Shown here in pieces: positions 1 through 6,036 of a DNA stretch of 12,751 nt (its first letter is position 1; the number at the start of each line of letters is the position of its first letter). Source of the stretch: Alphaproteobacteria bacterium (GTDB lineage: Bacteria > Pseudomonadota > Alphaproteobacteria > Rhizobiales > Xanthobacteraceae). The notes under the pieces were generated by a model that was given only the letters and a program-made list of their open reading frames with translations, was not told the DNA's origin and did no database searches. The stretch lies in contig VAZH01000121.1 in the NCBI GenBank assembly GCA_005884465.1, positions 1-12,751 of the forward strand. The letters run 5' to 3'. The translations under genes and the position numbers were made by a program.

Positions 1-182
1 AAGCTGCTTCGGGAAGGCCCGGCGATCCGCTCGACAATGCGATTCGGCAAAACGTCACCGATAATGTCGCGAAGCTGAAATCTGCGACCCCGATCCTGAA
101 TTCCGCTGTCGAACAGGGCAAGCTCAAGGTGGTTGGCGGTATCTATCGGCTTAGAGATGGTCGAGTTGAAATGATTTCATGA
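1..182 (+). CDS. Beta-class carbonic anhydrase, C-terminal fragment
   Basis: The frame opening at base 3 runs uninterrupted for 59 residues to a TGA at 180-182; the gene begins before the window. The fragment has the usual C-terminal end of bacterial beta-carbonic anhydrases: a helix with NVTDNVAKLKSATPIL, then AVEQGKLKVVGGIYRL and a short beta strand DGRVEMI. Enzymes of this family interconvert CO2 and bicarbonate using a zinc ion. The zinc ligands and catalytic Asp/Arg lie upstream, outside the window, so activity cannot be judged. The N-terminus is also missing, so a periplasmic signal peptide cannot be checked. The family call rests on recognising this C-terminal pattern. A hairpin follows 16 bp after the stop. 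Confidence 0.8.
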   Translation, partial: AASGRPGDPLDNAIRQNVTDNVAKLKSATPILNSAVEQGKLKVVGGIYRLRDGRVEMIS

Positions 183-198
183 GCAGACACGCCTTCGT

Positions 199-224
199 GC
201 GGTGGCTGTAGCTGCGGCCACCGC
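199..224 (+). terminator. Hairpin after the carbonic anhydrase gene
   Basis: A perfect 8-bp inverted repeat, GCGGTGGC and GCCACCGC, encloses a 10-base loop. It sits 16 bp after the carbonic anhydrase stop and between two genes that converge. There is no T-run on either strand, so a classical Rho-independent terminator is doubtful. It may protect 3' ends or be a weak terminator. The rest of 183-301 shows no gene. Confidence 0.35.
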
Positions 225-301
225 GGCCCGCCTCCACGCAGCGCCAACCTATCGCCGTCTTGCGGCCGAACGCCCGTCGGGTGACAGCGCATCTCTGCAA
301 A

Positions 302-1237
302 CTAGCGCATGCTCGGCGGCTTCCGCGAGGCAACGAACACGCCGGTCAGCACCAGCGCGAAGCCTATGATGTGGAACAGCTGCGGGCGTTCGCCGAGAAA
401 CACAATGGCCATCACCGATCCGAACACCGGCACCACGTGGAAGAACGGCGCGGCGCGGTTGGCGCCGATCAACTGCACGCCGCGATTGAAGCACAGATAG
501 GCCAGCGTCGAGGGAAACACCGCGACGTAAAACAGCGTCAGCAGGTTCATCGCATCCAGCTGCATCACCGGGCGTGACAACAGCTCCCAGATCAACAGCG
601 GTATCAAGCAGGCGGCGCCACAGCCGAAGGTGAAGCCGACAAACGACAGGCCGTGAATCTTCGACCGCTTCAGCGACAGCACCGAATAGAGACCGAAGAT
701 CGCCAGCGCCACGGTGAAGATGAGGTCGCCCCTGTTGAACTCGATGTTCCTGAGCGTCGTCAGGTCGCCGTGCAGCAGGATCACCAGCACGCCCGTCAGC
801 GACAGCGCGATCCCGCTGGCCTGGGCCGGCGTCAAGCGGACCCCGAGCAGGATCAGCGACCACATCGCGACGAACAGCGGTCCGGCCGACTGCAGCAGCA
901 GCGTATTCAGCGCCTGGGTATGTTCGAGTGCCCAGTATTGCAGGGTGTTGAAGGCGCCGATACCGGTGACGGAGAGCACGATCATGGTGCCGAGGCGGGC
1001 GCGGATTGCGCCCCAGTCGCGCTTGAGATGTTTCCAGGCGAACGGGAGAATAATGAGAAACGCAATCGACCAGCGCAGGAACGACAGCGTCACCGGCGGG
1101 ATATGGCCGGCGGCGAGGCGGCCGACGATGGCGTTGCCGGCCCAGCACAGCGCGGTGATGGAGAGCAGCAGATAGGGCTGGTTGGCGAGCCAGCCGCCCG
1201 CGGCGGTGGCTTCAGAGCTGCGATCGGAAGCAGACAT
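302..1237 (-). CDS. EamA/DMT-family inner-membrane transporter
   Basis: This 311-residue, highly hydrophobic protein has the length and layout of the 10-helix drug/metabolite transporters, with two EamA repeats at about residues 22-155 and 170-305. The first helix carries the family-typical CWAGNAIVGR (about residues 31-40). The second repeat has YLCFNRGVQLIGANRAAPFFHVVPVFG and ends in FLGERP followed by a last helix, as is usual for the family. It would sit in the inner membrane and export or import a small metabolite; the substrate cannot be predicted from sequence. The ATG at 1237 is the first Met before the hydrophobic core, and its ribosome site is weak. It is transcribed from its own leader, downstream of the Hsp20 gene on the same strand, with a strong hairpin between them. 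Confidence 0.88.
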   Translation of the reverse strand: MSASDRSSEATAAGGWLANQPYLLLSITALCWAGNAIVGRLAAGHIPPVTLSFLRWSIAFLIILPFAWKHLKRDWGAIRARLGTMIVLSVTGIGAFNTLQYWALEHTQALNTLLLQSAGPLFVAMWSLILLGVRLTPAQASGIALSLTGVLVILLHGDLTTLRNIEFNRGDLIFTVALAIFGLYSVLSLKRSKIHGLSFVGFTFGCGAACLIPLLIWELLSRPVMQLDAMNLLTLFYVAVFPSTLAYLCFNRGVQLIGANRAAPFFHVVPVFGSVMAIVFLGERPQLFHIIGFALVLTGVFVASRKPPSMR

Positions 1238-1279
1238 AGAGCGGTTGTTCTTGGCCCGGGTTCAATGACGCCGCGGCCC

Positions 1280-1380
1280 GCCCGGTATTCGACACCGGGC
1301 CGGAATTCTTGCCCGGCCTGCTTCACAGACACGGATTTTTACCGCGCAGCAAGGCGCAAGATGCATCGCGTCCATGCATC
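1280..1380 (-). promoter_or_regulatory. Inverted repeats in the leader of the EamA gene
   Basis: Two perfect inverted repeats lie upstream of the transporter ATG. GCCCGGT/ACCGGGC (1280-1286 and 1294-1300, 7-base loop) is 43 bp from the ATG. GATGCAT/ATGCATC (1360-1366 and 1374-1380, 7-base loop) is 123 bp away, and its two ATGCATCG copies also form a direct repeat. The second has the spacing of a protein-binding dyad. I could not identify a convincing promoter around them, so operator function is only a suggestion. Confidence 0.25.
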
Positions 1381-1409
1381 GGGTGATTCCGGAACAAGAC
1401 ACCAGCGAG

Positions 1410-1437
1410 CCTCCGCGGCGCGCACCCGCCGCGGAGG
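1410..1437 (-). terminator. Hairpin terminator after the Hsp20 gene
   Basis: A perfect 10-bp GC-rich stem, CCTCCGCGGC and GCCGCGGAGG, encloses an 8-base loop 28 bp past the Hsp20 stop. On the minus strand it is followed by a mixed stretch containing GTCTTGTT rather than a clean T-run. The stem strength and position make it the likely end of the heat shock transcript, separating it from the EamA gene. Confidence 0.55.
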
Positions 1438-1465
1438 TCTTGGATAGTCTGCCGAATGCCGCCGG

Positions 1466-1924
1466 TCAGGCCGCCTTGGTCTCGATCTGCTGGACGTTGG
1501 ACGCAGGCGAACCGTTGATCGCGATCCGGCGCGGCTTCATCGCCTCCGGGATTTCGCGGACCAGCTCGATCTGCAGCAAGCCATTGTCAAACGCCGCGCC
1601 CTTGACCTGGACATAGTCGGCCAGATTGAACTGACGCTTGAACGGCCGCGACGAGATGCCCTGGTAGAGGTATTCGCGTTGCGCTTTTTCGGCCTTGCGG
1701 CCTTCGACCGTCAGCACGTTCTGCTCGGCGGTGACGGCGATCTCGTCGGGCGCAAAGCCCGCCAGCGCCAGGGATATCTGATAGCGGTCTTCGCCAAGCC
1801 GCTCGACGTTGCAGGGCGGGTAGTTGTCCTCGCTGCCTGCATGCTGCGCTGCATCGACCAGATCGAAAAAGCGGTCAAACCCGATCGTGGACCGCCACAG
1901 GGGAGTGAAGTCGTAGGTTCTCAT
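1466..1924 (-). CDS. Small heat shock protein, Hsp20 family (class A)
   Basis: A 152-residue ATP-independent chaperone that forms oligomers in the cytoplasm and holds unfolding proteins for refolding by the DnaK/ClpB machinery. The N-terminal arm MRTYDFTPLWRSTIGFDRFF matches the class A (IbpA-like) small Hsps of Bradyrhizobium. The alpha-crystallin domain spans about residues 34-125, with the signature A-x(4)-G-L-L at 110-117 (AFDNGLLQIEL). The C-terminal I-x-I anchoring motif is present as IAI at 134-136. The ATG at 1924 is chosen because a GGAGG (1933-1937) lies 8 bases upstream and the family start MRTYDF coincides with it. The same frame stays open upstream to 2020, but that part is the ROSE leader. 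Expression is predicted to be heat-induced through that leader. Confidence 0.95.
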   Translation of the reverse strand: MRTYDFTPLWRSTIGFDRFFDLVDAAQHAGSEDNYPPCNVERLGEDRYQISLALAGFAPDEIAVTAEQNVLTVEGRKAEKAQREYLYQGISSRPFKRQFNLADYVQVKGAAFDNGLLQIELVREIPEAMKPRRIAINGSPASNVQQIETKAA

Positions 1925-2029
1925 AGCCAAATCCTCCGTTGAGCAAGATGGGTACGAGCAGGGGCCGGACACCACCGGCGCCCGTCTCAGCCGAGCCCCC
2001 GAGAGGCGCCCGGACCGCATGTTGCGGCA
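1925..2029 (-). promoter_or_regulatory. ROSE-type RNA thermometer in the Hsp20 leader
   Basis: The roughly 105-base leader folds into the arrangement known for ROSE elements, which block translation of small heat shock genes at normal temperature. The start-proximal hairpin (1931-1947, minus strand CTTGCTCAACGGAGGAT) pairs UUGCUC with GAGGAU. This gives C-G, U-A, C-G, then a G.G mismatch, U-A and a U.U mismatch, covering the ribosome site. The G.G and U.U pairs opposite the Shine-Dalgarno are the hallmark of Bradyrhizobium japonicum ROSE. Upstream stems include GCCGG/CCGGC (1964-1979), an imperfect long stem with two GGCGCC arms and TCTC/GAGA, and CCGC/GCGG nearer the 5' end. The 5' limit is inferred from the promoter. 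Confidence 0.88.
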
Positions 2030-2035
2030 GCCAAA

Positions 2036-2064
2036 AAACTAGCGAAGCTCAATTCGGTTTCAAG
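2036..2064 (-). promoter_or_regulatory. Promoter of the Hsp20 gene
   Basis: On the minus strand, CTTGAA (2064-2059) and TAGTTT (2041-2036) are separated by 17 bases. This suits a sigma70-type promoter; CTTGAA is also the start of RpoH-type -35 boxes. Transcription would begin near 2029, giving a leader of the right length for the ROSE element. The -10 match is modest. Confidence 0.5.
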
Positions 2065-2130
2065 AGGGGACGCGATTTTTCAGTAAACCGCTGCTTGCGC
2101 GCCGGCACCACCGCGCCGAGAACCGGAATA

Positions 2131-2175
2131 GCCGGCCGTCAAAAATTTTTTTTGGGGTCTGGTCTTGACGCCGGC
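2131..2175 (+). repeat. Imperfect inverted repeat between divergent heat shock promoters
   Basis: GCCGGCCGTCAA (2131-2142) is the reverse complement of TTGACGCCGGC (2165-2175) except for one extra base. The 22-base interior contains the AT-rich run AAATTTTTTTTGG. The right arm includes the TTGAC of the plus-strand -35 box. It could be a binding site overlapping the promoter or a cruciform-prone spacer. Confidence 0.35.
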
Positions 2176-2193
2176 CTCGATTTTCCTAAGTCG
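2164..2193 (+). promoter_or_regulatory. RpoH-like promoter for the 2232 gene
   Basis: CTTGAC (2164-2169) is followed at promoter spacing by CCTAAGT (2185-2191). This resembles the alphaproteobacterial RpoH pattern CTTGAC...CCTATNT. Read as sigma70 it is TTGACG, 16 bases, TAAGTC. The predicted transcript start is near 2199. Its position opposite the Hsp20 promoter fits a shared heat response. Confidence 0.4.
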
Positions 2194-2195
2194 TT

Positions 2196-2230
2196 TTTCG
2201 TCCTGAAACGAAAGGAGTCGAGGAGGACGA
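2196..2230 (+). promoter_or_regulatory. Leader that can pair with the ribosome site of the 2232 gene
   Basis: TCGTCCT (2198-2204) is perfectly complementary to AGGACGA (2224-2230), which overlaps the AGGAGG ribosome site (2221-2226) of the downstream gene. A competing hairpin, TTTCGT (2196-2201) with ACGAAA (2208-2213), would free the site. The two folds exclude each other, as in a switch. The doubt is that the predicted transcript start (about 2199) would trim the first base of the 5' arm. Confidence 0.3.
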
Positions 2231-2231
2231 C

Positions 2232-2561
2232 ATGACCGATCTAGACCGCAGCTTCGATGAAAATGTGTACGACTTGAACGCCATTTTACACCCCGGTTCG
2301 GTTTTCGATCATCCCAGGGATGTGCTAGCCGACACCGCGTTATCGCGGGCCGAGAAACGGGCCATCCTGGCATCCTGGGCATCCGATGCCGCAGCGGTGA
2401 CCTCATGCCCCTCCTTGCGCGCCGTACCCGGCGCAAAGCGGGCCGTCACCATCGACGAGATCCTCGAGGCGCTGTCGAGCCTCGATCATTCGCCGAGGAA
2501 CCCGCCCGGCGGAAAGCCCGTCCGGCTGAAGTCAACGGAGCGGACATCGCTCGCGGCCTGA
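2232..2561 (+). CDS. Conserved small protein of the heat shock locus, function unknown
   Basis: A 109-residue soluble protein with no signal peptide or membrane segment. The pattern NVYDLNAILHPG, then FDHPRDVL, then LSRAEKRAILASWASDAAAV, then VTIDEILEALSSLD, and a basic PPGGKPVRL tail is one I recognise from uncharacterised Bradyrhizobium/Rhizobiales proteins. I know no function for it. The middle (residues 37-56) and the VTIDEILEAL stretch look helical. The start is clear: AGGAGG at 2221-2226 lies 5 bases before the ATG, with a second AGGAG just upstream. It is transcribed away from the Hsp20 gene and has an RpoH-like promoter, so a heat- or stress-linked role is a reasonable inference. The next gene (XRE) converges on it. 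Confidence 0.8.
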   Translation: MTDLDRSFDENVYDLNAILHPGSVFDHPRDVLADTALSRAEKRAILASWASDAAAVTSCPSLRAVPGAKRAVTIDEILEALSSLDHSPRNPPGGKPVRLKSTERTSLAA

Positions 2562-2629
2562 TCGGTCGCGAGGCCATGCGATCACTCGGCGGGAGAAGTT
2601 CTGGCTTGCGCCGCCACGCTCAATCCACC

Positions 2630-2656
2630 GGCGCCCGAGCGAATGCGTCGGGCGCC
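2630..2656. terminator. Hairpin between convergent genes
   Basis: A perfect 9-bp stem, GGCGCCCGA and TCGGGCGCC, encloses a 9-base loop. It lies between the 2232 gene (plus) and the XRE gene (minus), 68 bp past the first stop and 6 bp past the second. It could serve both, but lacks a T-run. Directly beside it, GCCGGCTAGCCGGC (2658-2671) is a perfect 14-base palindrome containing the XRE stop codon. Confidence 0.45.
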
Positions 2657-2662
2657 AGCCGG

Positions 2663-3061
2663 CTAGCCGGCATCTCCGCAGGGGTTGGCCTGACGCTTGA
2701 CGATCTGTTCGGCCAGCCGAATCAGCATCCGTCTTGTGCGGTGATCCCTCAATTCGTGAAAGGCCCGCAGCAGGCGCAATTCCAGCAACGACTGCAGCGA
2801 ACCCAGCCCGTCGGCCGAATGGTCTGATGCTTCCGGCCCGGCGTCGAGGGCCGGGCTATGAAAGAAATCCAGGGGGATATCGAGTTCTTCCGCGACCTGC
2901 ATCAGGCGGCGGGCGTCCGCTCCATCCGGCCCGCTGTCGTCTTTCTGCGTTTGCGGAAACGCAGCGCCGAGCACTTCGGCAAGGTCGGTCTGCGAGAGCC
3001 CGATCGCGAGCCATCTGGCCTTCACAAGCTGGTCGATTGGCCGGTCAGTCGGGTTGCCCAT
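2663..3061 (-). CDS. XRE-type small transcriptional regulator with altered HTH
   Basis: A 132-residue protein. Residues 8-67 follow the XRE/Cro-CI layout common in Rhizobiales: DQLVKARWLAIGLSQTDLAEVLGAAF, then a linker, then ADARRLMQVAEELDIPLDFF. The expected recognition-helix pattern QxxQKYExG is here QTQKDDSG (residues 37-44), so the Tyr-Glu normally seen is replaced by two Asp. DNA binding may be changed or lost. The C-terminus (LLELRLLRAFHELRDHRTRRMLIRLAEQIVKR, about 92-123) is the amphipathic tail usual for this group. The ATG at 3061 is 31 bp after the LysR stop on the same strand, so it may be cotranscribed with the LysR gene; its ribosome site is weak (AAGCGAAG). Partner and targets are unknown. 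Confidence 0.75.
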   Translation of the reverse strand: MGNPTDRPIDQLVKARWLAIGLSQTDLAEVLGAAFPQTQKDDSGPDGADARRLMQVAEELDIPLDFFHSPALDAGPEASDHSADGLGSLQSLLELRLLRAFHELRDHRTRRMLIRLAEQIVKRQANPCGDAG

Positions 3062-3092
3062 TGCTTCGCTTAGCCCGTGTTTTCCAAAGGAG

Positions 3093-4142
3093 TCAGACGA
3101 TTTTTGACCGGGATTCTTTCATGAATCCCGCGAACAAATTTACCAGCGGCTCACCCTTGTATGATTTCTGCAAATCGTTGGGGTGGACGAAATCATCGCG
3201 GAACCAGGGATATTTGCTGCCGTCGAACGATTGGATGGTCCACTCGATCAGTTGCCTGACGCGCGGTATTTTCTTCGCGTCCGGATGATAGGCGAGCCAG
3301 ATATCAAGCTCGAATTTGACTCCAAGATCGAGCGGTATCAGCGGGTCGCCCAGAGCCGGCACATAGGTCGGCAGCCAGCCGACGCCGGCGCCTTTGGAGA
3401 TTGCCCAGACGTGGGCGCTGCTAACGTTGTTGCGCATTGCGACAAAGCCGAGCTGCTCGCGGCGGCCGTGCCTGTCGTACATTTCCTTGCCTTTGGTCTG
3501 CTCGGCATCCTGAATGACGACTCGGTGGTTATGACGGAGATCATCCATGTCTTTCGGCATACCGTAGATCTCGACGTAAGACGGACTCACGAAGGGCATG
3601 ACATGAAGCCGTCCGATCTTGATTCTTTTCAGGTCGGGATTTTGGGGTTCCGCCAACTGCACGGCGACGTCGGCTTCAAGACGAAGTACGTCAGCGGAGC
3701 GCATTTCGCATTTCAAATCCACCAGCAGACCAGGATAGACTCGTTGGAATTCGATCAGCCTTGGCGCGACCCAAAAGGTGCCCAGCCCTTCAGTGATGGC
3801 AAAACGGACCTCGCCGCTTAGTGCGGGTGTCGTTCGGCTAAGTGCACGGTCGAGGCCGAAGGAAGCCTCCTCCATCCGCTTTGCCGCTTCCAGAACCTGC
3901 GTCCCTTCAGGGGTCAGCCTGATGCCGTCGACGTGCCGGGTGATCAGTGTGGTTTTGTAGGCGCTTTCCAGCTGCAATATTCGCTTTCGCAAATAATTCG
4001 CGGATGCATTTAGCTCAATAGCCGCGGCTCGGAGGCTGCCTATTCGGGCCACCTCCAAAAATATCCGCACCGAATCCCAGTCGGTTATCCGCCCTGCAGG
4101 GTGTGCACGCTGGTGCGCGCCCCTGCGCTCAGGTGAGTGCAT
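3093..4142 (-). CDS. LysR-type transcriptional regulator
   Basis: A 349-residue regulator. The winged HTH spans about residues 21-82: WDSVRIFLEVARIGSLRAAA, then a recognition helix ASANYLRKRILQLE, then the wing LITRHVDGIRLTPEG. The helix differs from the usual VSQPALSRxIxxLE, suggesting a distinct DNA target. The effector-binding domain runs from about 110 to 305 (GEVRFAITEGLGTFWVAPRL onward). An extra C-terminal tail of about 40 residues (YPWFRDDFVHPNDLQ...) makes it longer than the typical 300 residues. The ATG at 4142 has a purine-rich AGAGGGGG about 10 bases upstream, and no other Met precedes the HTH. It is divergent from the acetyltransferase operon with 71 bp between starts, the classic arrangement for control of a neighbouring operon in response to a substrate or product. 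Confidence 0.92.
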   Translation of the reverse strand: MHSPERRGAHQRAHPAGRITDWDSVRIFLEVARIGSLRAAAIELNASANYLRKRILQLESAYKTTLITRHVDGIRLTPEGTQVLEAAKRMEEASFGLDRALSRTTPALSGEVRFAITEGLGTFWVAPRLIEFQRVYPGLLVDLKCEMRSADVLRLEADVAVQLAEPQNPDLKRIKIGRLHVMPFVSPSYVEIYGMPKDMDDLRHNHRVVIQDAEQTKGKEMYDRHGRREQLGFVAMRNNVSSAHVWAISKGAGVGWLPTYVPALGDPLIPLDLGVKFELDIWLAYHPDAKKIPRVRQLIEWTIQSFDGSKYPWFRDDFVHPNDLQKSYKGEPLVNLFAGFMKESRSKIV

Positions 4143-4213
4143 ACAAATGAACCCCCTCTAATCATTCTATTAATGGCAGAACTAGAGCGGTTGTACAATC
4201 AAGAGACGATCAA
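4143..4213. promoter_or_regulatory. Divergent promoter region of LysR gene and operon
   Basis: This AT-richer 71-bp spacer must hold both promoters. Visible elements are the palindrome TTGTACAA (4191-4198), within which TACAAT (4194-4199) resembles a -10 box, and the dyad CATTCTATTAATG (4164-4176, CATT/AATG arms). No good -35 box accompanies TACAAT, which fits an activator-dependent promoter. However, TACAAT would start transcription inside or after the AAGAGA ribosome site of the 4214 gene, so it may instead be part of the regulator site. Confidence 0.4.
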
Positions 4214-5437
4214 ATGAACGCACTCGATATCGACTTGATCCGCAAATCCGCAACGGGAACTGCTTCGAGGGACCGGTCCACGGCCCATTCGCTTGACCGG
4301 ATGACCGCCTTGCAGGTCGCCAGGCGCACGGTAATTTTCACGGTCGATGCCGCGGGCATCGCCTCATTGATGGATGCAGCGCGAGAAGACATTCCAGGTT
4401 TGACCTCCAATCGAATCGTTCAAGCGGTGGCAAATCACAATCCGGACACGTTCTGGGCCATCGCGAGGAGGGATCATTTCGAAATAGACCGTCCCAAAGG
4501 CGAGGGGTTTTTCGCCGTCTTGCCGTTGACGCACGAAGGCATGCGCGGGCTTATCGACGGCAGTCTTGATACGCGCAATCCCGATCTTTCTTTCATCGCC
4601 CGGCAATCGGAACGGCCCGCGGGAATCTATATCTGGGCGATCCATGCCAAGGGTACCCTCGCGGCGGCGATACCGCTCGTCTTGCAGAAAATCTCGGCGC
4701 CGCTTTATCGCGGCGTCAACCTCTATTCGAGGCCGGTGACCAAGGAAGGCCTCCGGGTGCTGGAGCCGCTCGGCTTTTGTCCCGGAGCGCGCTACGACGG
4801 ATTGTTCGCGCCCAACCTGCAGATGTTTGATCGCTCTAAGGATGTTGCGGCGATTAAATTCGTCCGTCAGGATTCGGTATCCGTACGCGTCGTTCGCTCG
4901 ATGGATGAAATGGCACGTGTGATAGCCATTCGCGGCGCTGTCTATATGGCTGAGCAACACTGCCCGTTCGAAGAGGAGTTCGACGGCAACGACTTTTCCG
5001 CAACCCATCTGATTTGTCACAAGGGGCGCGAGCCCGTCGGCTGCTTGCGCATCCGATACTTTGCCGATTTTGCCAAGCTTGAGCGGCTGGCCGTTCGTAA
5101 TGAAAGCCGACACGAGGGTTTGGCGGGCCAGATCGTAGATGCGGCAATCGAACTCTGCCGGAAGAAGGGCTATCGCATTCTCTACGCGCATTCCCAGACA
5201 CGATTGCTCAAATTCTGGGAACAGCATGGTTTCGCCCGCATGACCGGCGCGCGCGACTTCGCGTTTTCAGACTTCGACTATACCGAAGTCATGCTGGAAA
5301 CAGAGAAGCACCCGCAAAGCATAAACCTTGGCGCCGACCCATATGTGATCATTCGTCCAGAAGGTCTTTGGGACACGCCCGGCGTCCTTGAAATGTCTGC
5401 AAGCAGAGGCGCTTCTCTGTGCGCAGAAGCTGGGTGA
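4214..5437 (+). CDS. Double-GNAT acetyltransferase
   Basis: A 407-residue protein. The C-terminal half (about 223-345) is a clear GNAT acetyl-CoA-dependent acyltransferase of ElaA-like type: RGAVYMAEQHCPFEEEFDG (240-258), then HLICHKGREPVGCLRIRYF, then KLERLAVR. The acetyl-CoA pyrophosphate loop follows as RHEGLA (299-304, fitting R/Q-x-x-G-x-G/A), and it ends in KFWEQHGF. The N-terminal half (about 78-190) also looks GNAT-folded, ending in RPVTKEGLRVLEPLGF, but has no R/Q-x-x-G-x-G/A loop, so it is probably structural or substrate-binding. A 40-residue tail follows. It is the first gene of the operon, with hydrolase, small protein and MFS genes behind it. It probably acylates an amine on a small molecule; the substrate is unknown. 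The ATG has a modest AAGAGA site 7 bases upstream. Confidence 0.82.
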   Translation: MNALDIDLIRKSATGTASRDRSTAHSLDRMTALQVARRTVIFTVDAAGIASLMDAAREDIPGLTSNRIVQAVANHNPDTFWAIARRDHFEIDRPKGEGFFAVLPLTHEGMRGLIDGSLDTRNPDLSFIARQSERPAGIYIWAIHAKGTLAAAIPLVLQKISAPLYRGVNLYSRPVTKEGLRVLEPLGFCPGARYDGLFAPNLQMFDRSKDVAAIKFVRQDSVSVRVVRSMDEMARVIAIRGAVYMAEQHCPFEEEFDGNDFSATHLICHKGREPVGCLRIRYFADFAKLERLAVRNESRHEGLAGQIVDAAIELCRKKGYRILYAHSQTRLLKFWEQHGFARMTGARDFAFSDFDYTEVMLETEKHPQSINLGADPYVIIRPEGLWDTPGVLEMSASRGASLCAEAG

Positions 5438-5442
5438 TCCGG

Positions 5443-6036
5443 ATGAACTCCGTCATAGATCTGCGATCCTACGTCAGCGCATCGAATACCCGATTGCTCG
5501 TCATGGTCGACCTGCAAGAAAGAAACTACGAGAAATTGGCGAAGGACCGTGCGTCGGACCTCGCGCGTTCGATGGAGAACTGCACGCTGGCGATACGGCA
5601 TGCGCGTAGTCTGGGACTGCCTATTGCGTTCACGCGACAGGCGGGCCATCCGGGGTGGATCGAAAGGCCGGCCCAAGCCGCCTGGATTTCAGGTTTTGAG
5701 CCAAAACGGTCCGATATGGTGTTCGAACGGCAGCAGCCTTCCTGCTACACCAATCAGCTTTTTGAGGACACAGTTTCGCGGGTTGGGGGCTTTGCAATCG
5801 CCGGGCTTGTTGCCGAAGAGACCTGTCTTGCAACCGCCATCGATGCATCGCATCGGGGCCATCGCGTTACATTCTTGAGCGATGCGTCCGCGAGTCGCGG
5901 TCGAAACGCCGCCGATGCAGAGACGGTCCACCTTATCACGACCAAAGCTATCGGATTGTTTGCCGACATCGCCACCACGCGCCACTGGCTGCTGGCGACT
6001 TCGCCGCGAACTCTCGAAGGGCATCGCTATGGATGA
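5443..6036 (+). CDS. Isochorismatase-like cysteine hydrolase
   Basis: A 197-residue cytoplasmic protein of the isochorismatase/nicotinamidase superfamily, which hydrolyses amides and related C-N bonds through a Cys-Asp-Lys triad. The Asp is in LLVMVDLQERN (D23). The nucleophile is C128 in GLVAEETC, preceded by the V-A position of the family cis-peptide. The family end pattern TAIDASHRGHRVTFLSDASASRG and AIGLFADIATTRHWL is present. The usual Lys (K-x(3)-S-A-F/W) is replaced by R96 in FERQQPSCYTN, so the triad is atypical. ATG 5443 lies 5 bp after the acetyltransferase stop. A GTG at 5434 overlapping that stop (GTGA) is a coupled alternative adding three residues; neither has a strong ribosome site. 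It may cleave an amide of the same compound that the acetyltransferase modifies. Confidence 0.85.
   Translation: MNSVIDLRSYVSASNTRLLVMVDLQERNYEKLAKDRASDLARSMENCTLAIRHARSLGLPIAFTRQAGHPGWIERPAQAAWISGFEPKRSDMVFERQQPSCYTNQLFEDTVSRVGGFAIAGLVAEETCLATAIDASHRGHRVTFLSDASASRGRNAADAETVHLITTKAIGLFADIATTRHWLLATSPRTLEGHRYG

Noticed and set aside
249..1148. Long frames antisense or out of frame to the EamA gene
   Set aside because: They are Arg/Pro-rich shadows typical of GC-rich DNA; the 302-1237 frame has clear membrane segments and family motifs.
1925..2020. Longer Hsp20 reading frame starting at 2020
   Set aside because: The extra 32 residues lie over the ROSE leader and lack family similarity; the GGAGG and the conserved MRTYDF mark the ATG at 1924.
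4364..5227. 287-residue minus-strand frame across the acetyltransferase gene
   Set aside because: No recognisable domain, and it lies opposite a clear GNAT coding sequence in an operon.
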